DNA of 11,683 nt. Source: Bacteroidia bacterium. Lineage in GTDB: Bacteria; Bacteroidota; Bacteroidia; Bacteroidales; VadinHA17. Positions within the stretch are counted from its first letter, which is position 1; each line of letters starts with the position of its first letter. The DNA is taken from positions 1 through 11,683 of the forward strand of contig JAPLEC010000357.1 in NCBI GenBank assembly GCA_026391515.1. Direction: 5' to 3'. The notes under the pieces were generated by a model that was not told where the DNA came from, did no database searches, and saw only the letters and a list, made by a program, of their open reading frames with translations. A program made the position numbers and the translations under genes. Below, piece after piece: positions 6,748 through 11,683 of this stretch.

Positions 6748-8052
6748 CTAAACTTCTTCAGGCACCACGAAAGGTTTACGTGGTGGACGCGTCAGATATT
6801 TATCTGCTTTTTTGTCATTTACAAATTTTTCAGTTACAGGATTAAAGTAAAGAGTACGGCCCGTACGATATGCAATGTTTCCCAGATGAGCCAAACCTGA
6901 TGAAAGATGCGCTGTCTCAACCGGTGCATTAAGGATCGACTTATCATGAGCTCTCACTGCTTTTATGAAGTTTGCATAATGGTCTCCACCCTCCCTTTTT
7001 GCTGGTCCTGGTTTTTTATTTTTGCCAAGGAATGACTCGTACCTGTCGTAATTATATACAACGAGATACCCTTCGCTTCCATAGAATATATTGCCTACAT
7101 CAACGCCATTTTCCTGGTTTGTCATCCATGGACGAACCTCAAACTCGATAATCTTCTTCTCTTTCGGATAGTAATATGTAGTTGCAAGAACTTCAGGTGT
7201 CTCTTTGGCATCATCGAAAAGGAACTTGCCGCCTCCTGCAGTTATCACTTCTGGTAAACCAACATTCAATCCCCACATGCAGAGGTCGGTTTCGTGTATT
7301 CCCTGATTGCCTACATCACCGCAGCCATAGTTCCATTGCCAGTGCCAGTTGTAATGAACCCAGTCTTCTGAATATGGCTGCATTGCTGCCGGTCCGGTCC
7401 AGAGGTCATAATCGAGTCCCTGAGGTATTACTCCGGGGCCTTTCTTCCCTATATTATCGCGCCAGCGGAAAACCAGCCCTCTTGCCATATAAACATTGCC
7501 TATCAGACCGTTACGCAGATGCTGGATTGCTTCCTGCACAGCAACCGAGCTGCGGAGCTGAACTCCATGCTGCACAATGCGGTCGTACTTTTTGGCAGCT
7601 TCAACCATCTTCCGTCCTTCGTAAATATTATGTGATCCGGGTTTCTCAACATAGACATCTTTTCCGGCCTGACACGCCCAAATTGTTGCAAGTGAATGCC
7701 AGTGGTTAGGTGTTGCAACACTTACGGCATCAATCGATTTGTCTTCAAAAACTCTTCTGAGGTCCTGCTGCTGAATGACTGTCTTACCATATTCTTTTTC
7801 AAATTCCTGGGCACGCTTCCCCAGTATATTAAGATCAGGATCGCACAGACAAACAACTTCGGCATCAGGCTGTTTCATAAAGCCGTCAATATGGTTTGTA
7901 CCCCGGCCGTTGACACCAAGCACTGCAACTCTTACCTTGTCATTTGTACCAAAAACACTTGCAGGAATTATTGTCGGCATCGAGAGCAAAGCGGCTGCAC
8001 CTGCCGATTTTTTAATAAAGCTTCTTCTTGATTCCTTTTTTTCCTCTTTCAT
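6748..8052 (-). CDS. Tat-exported Gfo/Idh/MocA-family oxidoreductase
   Basis: Predicted 434-aa NAD(P)-dependent oxidoreductase of the glucose-fructose oxidoreductase family, members of which act on sugars, inositols or glycosides. It begins with a twin-arginine signal (SRRSFIKK, RR at 9-10, then an Ala/Leu-rich stretch to about residue 33), so it should be exported folded with its cofactor. The Rossmann motif GVNGRG is at 46-51 and the catalytic-lysine motif EKP at 136-138. The GDVGNQGIHETD segment (245-256) holds the Asp and His usually placed at the active site. The C-terminal end (NPVTEKF, then PRKPFVVPEEV) is typical of the secreted Bacteroidota/Planctomycetes subfamily. It appears monocistronic: a 289-nt gap lies upstream and a terminator downstream. 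The substrate is unknown. Confidence 0.92.
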   Translation of the reverse strand: MKEEKKESRRSFIKKSAGAAALLSMPTIIPASVFGTNDKVRVAVLGVNGRGTNHIDGFMKQPDAEVVCLCDPDLNILGKRAQEFEKEYGKTVIQQQDLRRVFEDKSIDAVSVATPNHWHSLATIWACQAGKDVYVEKPGSHNIYEGRKMVEAAKKYDRIVQHGVQLRSSVAVQEAIQHLRNGLIGNVYMARGLVFRWRDNIGKKGPGVIPQGLDYDLWTGPAAMQPYSEDWVHYNWHWQWNYGCGDVGNQGIHETDLCMWGLNVGLPEVITAGGGKFLFDDAKETPEVLATTYYYPKEKKIIEFEVRPWMTNQENGVDVGNIFYGSEGYLVVYNYDRYESFLGKNKKPGPAKREGGDHYANFIKAVRAHDKSILNAPVETAHLSSGLAHLGNIAYRTGRTLYFNPVTEKFVNDKKADKYLTRPPRKPFVVPEEV

Positions 8053-8341
8053 AAATCAGTATAGTTTAATATTAATGATCGGATTGACGAGGGAAGATAA
8101 GAAAATATTTAGCAGGATATTCCGGCTGCTTTTTATTAGAAGAATAATTAAGTTTTTTTAACTGTTTAGATTACGCTTTTGCACTGATGTAAGAGGTATC
8201 TATTCCCCGACCCCGATGATGAATGTGGCATGGGCTCTGAACAATTCCCAGAAGCCTATCGTTAATCCGGTAAAAACAGAATTATTGATGTTGCCTTCAG
8301 ACAGTTAATATCAAATAGTTATAGTCCTGATACCCAGTTAA
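8053..8341. other. 289-nt intergenic region with a GC-richer, hairpin-forming block
   Basis: The part nearest the Gfo/Idh start (8053-8160) is AT-rich and should contain its promoter, but I find no clear -7/-33 pair. Bases 8162-8310 differ: they are GC-richer, form a hairpin (8230-8259), and are open in several short frames. On the plus strand 8162-8308 reads without a stop as a 48-residue frame lacking a good start. On the minus strand a 21-codon ATG frame runs from 8231 to 8166. No SD, domain or known RNA was recognised. It is best treated as a repeat-like or remnant block, not as a gene. Confidence 0.4.
8230..8259. repeat. Inverted repeat (10-bp stem with one bulge)
   Basis: ATGGGCTCTG (8230-8239) pairs with CAGAAGCCTAT (8249-8259), including one G-T pair and one bulged A, around a 9-nt loop. 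It is not followed by a T-run on either strand, so it does not look like a simple terminator for the FAH-family gene that ends at 8342. Confidence 0.5.
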
Positions 8342-8953
8342 TTATTTCACCATAAAATCCAGGAGCGGTTCATCTTCCAGATACGCAACCAGGTTATCAT
8401 TTTTTTTCAGAGGGCCAACTCCGGAAGGTGTTCCGGTAAAAATCAGATCGCCTGTTTTTAATGTAAAATATTTAGAAATATAAGCAATTATCTCATTGAT
8501 ACTGAATATCATATCAGATGTATTTCCCTGCTGTACAATTCTATCGTTTATCTCAAGGCGGAAGTTAATATTGTTCATATTCCTGACAGAACTGACTGCG
8601 ACAAATTTTCCAATAGGTGCTGCACCATCAAAGCATTTCGATAATTCCCAGGGCAATCCAGAAGCTGAATTCCGGTTTTGAATATCACGGGCAGTAATGT
8701 CAATCCCAAGAGTTACTTCATCATAATAACGGTGTGCATATTTTGCCGAGATACCTTTTCCAAGTTTAGATATTTTCACCACAATCTCAACCTCATAGTG
8801 TATCATGGCAGAGAAGCCGGGGAGAAAAAAGGGTTTGTTATTCTTTAAGATCGATGAATCAGGCTTAAGAAATACGACAGGTTCTTCAGGAAGAGGTCTT
8901 CCAATCTCCATTGCATGTTTCCTGTAATTGAGTCCAATACAAATGATTTTCAT
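8342..8953 (-). CDS. Fumarylacetoacetate hydrolase (FAH) family protein
   Basis: Predicted 203-aa cytoplasmic metal-dependent enzyme of the short, single-domain FAH group. Members of this group (FAHD1, YcgM) act as acylpyruvate hydrolases or oxaloacetate decarboxylases. The divalent-metal ligands of the family are visible as Glu54 and Glu56 (HYEVEI) and Asp85 (GIDITARD). WELSKCFDGAAPIG (102-115) and the FTGTPSGVGP turn near the C-terminus are also characteristic. Length fits the roughly 200-220-aa subfamily, so it is not a full aromatic-catabolism FAH. The ATG at 8953 follows the exonuclease stop by a single base (TGA A ATG), so translation is probably coupled. Its presence behind dnaN suggests a housekeeping metabolite-repair role, not a catabolic island; that is inference. 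Confidence 0.9.
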   Translation of the reverse strand: MKIICIGLNYRKHAMEIGRPLPEEPVVFLKPDSSILKNNKPFFLPGFSAMIHYEVEIVVKISKLGKGISAKYAHRYYDEVTLGIDITARDIQNRNSASGLPWELSKCFDGAAPIGKFVAVSSVRNMNNINFRLEINDRIVQQGNTSDMIFSINEIIAYISKYFTLKTGDLIFTGTPSGVGPLKKNDNLVAYLEDEPLLDFMVK

Positions 8954-8954
8954 T

Positions 8955-9731
8955 TCAGGTATGTTTATTTCCGAAAGCCCTAAGCTTGATCTCTGTCAGG
9001 ATTTTCTTTGTATAGAGGGGGAAATCACCATTCATCATCCACGCATAATAAGAGGGCTCTTCCTTAAAAACTTCTTCAACAAGCCTGCCTTTATGTTTGC
9101 CGAAATTAAACCTCTCAGCTCCATTTTCATCAAGAATAATTCTTCCGGCAAAATCGATACTATTATTAAATGAGCTGAATTCTGCAAGCTTTTCAACATC
9201 GTTTTCAAGATCAGGATATCTGTCGAGCTGAGACTTAAGCACCTCATAAGTCGCAGCCGTATCGGCTTTTGCGCTATGCGCATTTTCCATATTTTTCTTA
9301 CAATAAAACTGATAAGCTGCTGTAAGCGTCCGTTGTTCTTTCTTATGAAATATTACCTGGACATCGATATATTTTCTTTTTCTGAAATTGAAATCAGTAT
9401 TTGTTCTCAGAAACTCTTCAGCCAGGACCGGAATATCAAACTTAATGGCATTGTATCCTGCGAGATCGCATCCCTCAAGGAAGGCTGCAAAGCTCTTTGC
9501 TATTTCCTTAAATGTCGGAGAATCTGCAACATCGCTGTCTGAAATACCATGTATTTCTGTAACCTTAGGAGGTATAGGCATTTCAGGATTGACCCTGGCG
9601 GTCATCCATTGTTCTTTTCCGTTAGGACTGATTTTCAGAAGAGATATTTCAATAATACGATCAGCCGAAACATTCAGGCCTGTTGTTTCGAGATCGAGAA
9701 AAACTATTGGGCGTTTAAGCTTAAGGTCCAA
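8955..9731 (-). CDS. DnaQ-like DEDDh 3'-5' exonuclease with ExoX-like C-terminal domain
   Basis: Predicted 258-aa exonuclease. The DEDDh active site is complete: Asp13 and Glu15 (FLDLETTG), Asp99 (GYNAIKFD), His152 and Asp157 (HSAKAD). After a linker, a C-terminal module (about 205-250) with FNFGKHKG and an aromatic YYAWM segment resembles the C-terminal domain of exodeoxyribonuclease X-like proteins. The protein could serve proofreading or repair. The start codon is TTG (9731): the preceding in-frame triplet is a stop (TAA) and the next in-frame ATG would delete the Exo I motif. It follows dnaN by 3 nt and precedes the FAH-family gene by 1 nt. The dnaN-exonuclease pairing supports a role at the replication fork, though the main PolC/DnaE proofreading subunit could be encoded elsewhere. 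Confidence 0.9.
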   Translation of the reverse strand: MDLKLKRPIVFLDLETTGLNVSADRIIEISLLKISPNGKEQWMTARVNPEMPIPPKVTEIHGISDSDVADSPTFKEIAKSFAAFLEGCDLAGYNAIKFDIPVLAEEFLRTNTDFNFRKRKYIDVQVIFHKKEQRTLTAAYQFYCKKNMENAHSAKADTAATYEVLKSQLDRYPDLENDVEKLAEFSSFNNSIDFAGRIILDENGAERFNFGKHKGRLVEEVFKEEPSYYAWMMNGDFPLYTKKILTEIKLRAFGNKHT

Positions 9732-9734
9732 TTA

Positions 9735-10865
9735 TCAGGCATTTATCATCATAGGCATGAGGAGCATGAGAAGATCTTCAGCTTCATTTTCTGTTTCAGC
9801 CGGCAGGAAAAGACCTGCACGGGTAGGATCAGCGAGCTCAATCATGACATCCTGTGAAGCGATATTGGCTAATATTTCGAGAAGGAAAACTGATTTAAAT
9901 CCAATTTCAATTTCTTCGCCTTCATACTGGCATTTAATCCTCTCATAAGCAGAAATTGAAAAATCTATATCCTGTGCAGAGACCATAACCTGGTTTCCTT
10001 TAAGCTGCAGCTTAACAAGATTGCTTGCCTGGTTGGAGAAAACCGATACCCTCTTCAGAGTGTTATAAAACTCAACTCTGTCGATAGTGATCTTCCTTGG
10101 ATTATTTTTTGGAATGACTGAATTATAATTCGGATAATTGCCTTCAACGAGACGGCAAACAACTTTATAATCGTTCAAATTAAAAAATGCATTTTTATCA
10201 TCAAATTCAACGGTGAATGGTCCTTCTTCCCTTGGAAGGATATTTTTCAGCAGTGACGCAGGTTTTTTAGGCAGAATGAATGATGCGTTATCATCGGCAT
10301 GAGCATCAGTTCTCTGGTATCTTACAAGCTTATGGGCATCAGAAGCAACAAATGTTATTTTATTGGTAGAAGCTTCGATGAATATCCCGCCCATTACCGG
10401 ACGAAGCTCGTCATCAGCAGTGGCAAAGAGTGTTTTATTTATTCCGGCCAGCATTACATCTGCATTGATGGTGAACTTGAATTTCTTATCCTTTTTAATA
10501 GCCGGCAATGCCGGGAAATCGACACCATTTTGTCCTACAATATTGAACTTACCATTTTCTGAACTTATGACAACTGCCATAGTATCGAGGTTAATATCAA
10601 AGGTCAGTGGTTGTGCTGAAAACTCCTTCAGTGTGTCAAGTAATATTCTGGCAGTAAGAGCTATCATTCCGTCGCCCTGAGTGTTTTCGAGCTTCATCCT
10701 TGTAATCAGCGTTGATTCAAGATCAGAAGCAGTAATTTCAAGATCATTACCGCTGAGATTGAACAAAAAATTATCAAGGATCGGGAGCGTATTTTTCGAG
10801 CTGATTACCCTGCTAATGGCCTGCAGATGACCAAGAAGTTCAGTGCTGGATACAACAAATTTCAT
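9735..10865 (-). CDS. dnaN: DNA polymerase III subunit beta (sliding clamp)
   Basis: Predicted 376-aa ring-forming processivity clamp that tethers DNA polymerase to DNA. The start MKFVVSSTELLGHL, the N-terminal segment ending NTLPILDNFLF, FPALP (domain 1/2 boundary), VASDAHKLVRYQ (domain 2), GNYPNYNSVIP (start of domain 3) and the terminal MPMM motif are all characteristic. Length matches the family (about 365-380 aa) and there is no truncation. ATG at 10865 lacks a Shine-Dalgarno. The stop TGA (9735-9737) is followed in frame by TAA (9732-9734), then directly by the exonuclease TTG. dnaA and the replication origin are not next to it here, which is common in Bacteroidota. A candidate promoter and a stem-loop lie in the 134-nt leader upstream. 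Confidence 0.97.
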   Translation of the reverse strand: MKFVVSSTELLGHLQAISRVISSKNTLPILDNFLFNLSGNDLEITASDLESTLITRMKLENTQGDGMIALTARILLDTLKEFSAQPLTFDINLDTMAVVISSENGKFNIVGQNGVDFPALPAIKKDKKFKFTINADVMLAGINKTLFATADDELRPVMGGIFIEASTNKITFVASDAHKLVRYQRTDAHADDNASFILPKKPASLLKNILPREEGPFTVEFDDKNAFFNLNDYKVVCRLVEGNYPNYNSVIPKNNPRKITIDRVEFYNTLKRVSVFSNQASNLVKLQLKGNQVMVSAQDIDFSISAYERIKCQYEGEEIEIGFKSVFLLEILANIASQDVMIELADPTRAGLFLPAETENEAEDLLMLLMPMMINA

Positions 10866-10927
10866 AATGTTACAGGTTTAAGTTGATTTTTCTGGTTTCT
10901 AATTTATTTATTTAACTGTAAATGAAT

Positions 10928-10955
10928 GAATTGAAACGTTATTGGCTTTCAATTC
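10928..10955 (-). repeat. Perfect 9-bp inverted repeat in the dnaN leader
   Basis: GAATTGAAA (10928-10936) and TTTCAATTC (10947-10955) form a perfect stem with a 10-nt loop, 63 nt upstream of the dnaN ATG. No T-run follows it on the minus strand, so it is not a typical terminator. If transcription starts near 10958, as the promoter candidate suggests, the stem would sit at the very 5' end of the dnaN transcript. Confidence 0.55.
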
Positions 10956-10963
10956 TCAGGTAT

Positions 10964-10994
10964 CAATATTACAAAAAAAAAAGATTCTCTCAAA
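10964..10994 (-). promoter_or_regulatory. Candidate Bacteroidota-type promoter for dnaN
   Basis: On the minus strand TTTG (10994-10991) is separated by 19 nt from TAATATTG (10971-10964). This matches the Bacteroidota housekeeping consensus TTTG-N19-21-TAnnTTTG with one mismatch in the -7 box. It would place the start of transcription near 10958, inside the gap between the right-edge gene (stop at 11000) and dnaN. The spacer includes a long T-tract. Confidence 0.4.
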
Positions 10995-10999
10995 TAAAA

Positions 11000-11683
11000 T
11001 TATTCGACAAAGAAATAGGATTTCTTCTTAAGTACAGGATCTACATCAAAATATCTCATTATGAACAAATCTTCCTTATCATCAGTTTTTGCCCACAGCC
11101 TGTCAGTGTCTATATCTTCTGTGCTATCTTTCAGCTTTTTCCACATAGTAAGAACGATCTCCTGTCCATCTCTCTTTTTTACCTTAATTCTGAATGCCGG
11201 ATTTTCTGACTCAATCTTTATCTTTTCATTGTCAGAAATATCCAATGCCCAGCTTTCAAAGGGTATCAGAGTATAATATGAAACATAACGTTTAACCCTG
11301 GTGGAATCCCATCCTGACAGAATGAATTTTGTGTCGGAAAGAGTGTATTTATTACCCTTATTCTCAATTGTAAAAGATGAAGCAGGATCAGCCATATTTT
11401 CCAGCATAACTGATGAAATCTCTGATGGCAGGAGATTAAAGACGATATAGGGTTGCCAGAAGAGCTCGTTCACTGTGAAGCCTGATCCAATATCACCCTC
11501 AAACCCGGGAACATATACTATAAACGGTTTTGCTGTCTCCTTCATTTTCATAATATTTCCGTATTTGTTCGATCCGGTTTTAAATACCTGAAATGAAGTG
11601 AGGAACCTGTTTTTTTCAAAAGCTTTAACCTTCACAGGCTGTATGTTCTTTTCTATGACCTCAGCCTGAAATAATTCGGGTGA
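11000..11683 (-). CDS. Partial (5' end missing) DUF4340-like hypothetical protein
   Basis: The frame is open across the right window edge to the stop TAA at 11000-11002, giving at least 227 residues. An internal GTG at 11635 is not the start, because the frame continues upstream with sensible sequence (SPELFQAEVIEKNIQPVKV). No enzymatic motif is recognised. Visible blocks are PFIVYVPGFEGD, a Trp/Tyr-rich middle, and FIMRYFDVDPVLKKKSYFF near the C-terminus, with charged beta-strand-like segments. The overall pattern (extracytoplasmic, beta-rich, next to dnaN) resembles DUF4340 proteins that accompany GldG-like ABC-transporter genes in Bacteroidota. That assignment is from family memory and is tentative. 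It is 134 nt upstream of dnaN in the same direction and may belong to a separate transcript. Confidence 0.75.
   Translation of the reverse strand, partial: SPELFQAEVIEKNIQPVKVKAFEKNRFLTSFQVFKTGSNKYGNIMKMKETAKPFIVYVPGFEGDIGSGFTVNELFWQPYIVFNLLPSEISSVMLENMADPASSFTIENKGNKYTLSDTKFILSGWDSTRVKRYVSYYTLIPFESWALDISDNEKIKIESENPAFRIKVKKRDGQEIVLTMWKKLKDSTEDIDTDRLWAKTDDKEDLFIMRYFDVDPVLKKKSYFFVE

Noticed and set aside
7182..7709. 175-codon plus-strand frame opposite the Gfo/Idh gene
   Set aside because: Antisense shadow: low-complexity, Ser/Leu/Arg-rich, no motif, while the minus-strand protein is clearly complete.
4656..8334. Shared TCCTGATACC near 4658 and 8325 as a dispersed regulatory motif
   Set aside because: A 10-nt match in different contexts and without symmetry is compatible with chance in 11.7 kb.
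9388..9948. 186-codon plus-strand frame across the exonuclease/dnaN junction
   Set aside because: It runs antisense through two well-defined genes, is Ser/Ile/Arg-rich as shadows usually are, and has no known domain.
11633..11635. GTG as start codon of the right-edge gene
   Set aside because: The frame is open upstream to the window edge with protein-like sequence, so the true start lies outside.

Overview
The window looks like chromosomal DNA from a member of the Bacteroidota, probably a Bacteroidales/Marinilabiliales-type anaerobe. The reasons are AT-rich intergenic DNA, weak or absent Shine-Dalgarno sequences at most genes, a candidate promoter of the Bacteroidota form (TTTG, about 19 nt, TAnnTTTG), a Tat-exported Gfo/Idh oxidoreductase, and a dnaN plus DEDDh-exonuclease pair preceded by a DUF4340-like gene. 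No plasmid, phage, insertion-sequence, CRISPR, tRNA or rRNA signature was seen.

Left part (1-4600). The 3' end of a Cys/Met-rich plus-strand gene stops at a strong hairpin terminator. Against it runs a minus-strand, four-gene molybdenum-hydroxylase cluster, read from 4597 down to 240. In order these are an XdhC-type cofactor chaperone, a MocA-like molybdopterin nucleotidyltransferase, a two-[2Fe-2S] small subunit, and a large molybdopterin-binding subunit. The large subunit is of the circularly permuted isoquinoline-1-oxidoreductase (IorB) type. It carries a twin-arginine signal while the small subunit has none, so the enzyme probably folds in the cytoplasm, receives its cofactor from the two accessory proteins, and is exported as a complex. 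No FAD subunit or cytochrome is encoded in the window.

Middle (4600-8340). A divergently transcribed amidase-signature lipoprotein (plus strand) converges on a tatA-type translocase gene. Upstream of tatA on the same strand is a second Tat substrate, a Gfo/Idh/MocA-family oxidoreductase, followed by a hairpin terminator. So two Tat-signal proteins and a Tat pore component lie within about 8 kb. The 289-nt gap at 8053-8341 has no confident gene but holds a GC-richer, hairpin-forming block that looks peptide-like on both strands. It may be an interspersed repeat or a gene remnant.

Right part (8340-11683). A minus-strand housekeeping cluster holds a DUF4340-like gene cut by the window edge, dnaN, a DnaQ-like exonuclease starting with TTG directly after tandem stop codons, and a fumarylacetoacetate-hydrolase-family enzyme 1 nt further on. 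A Bacteroidota-type promoter and a 9-bp stem-loop lie just upstream of dnaN.

I see no clearly unprecedented multi-gene system. The most unusual points are the export arrangement of the molybdenum hydroxylase, the 8.2-kb dark block, the stacked tandem duplications at the xdhC/mocA junction, and the terminator that doubles as the end of the convergent hydroxylase gene.
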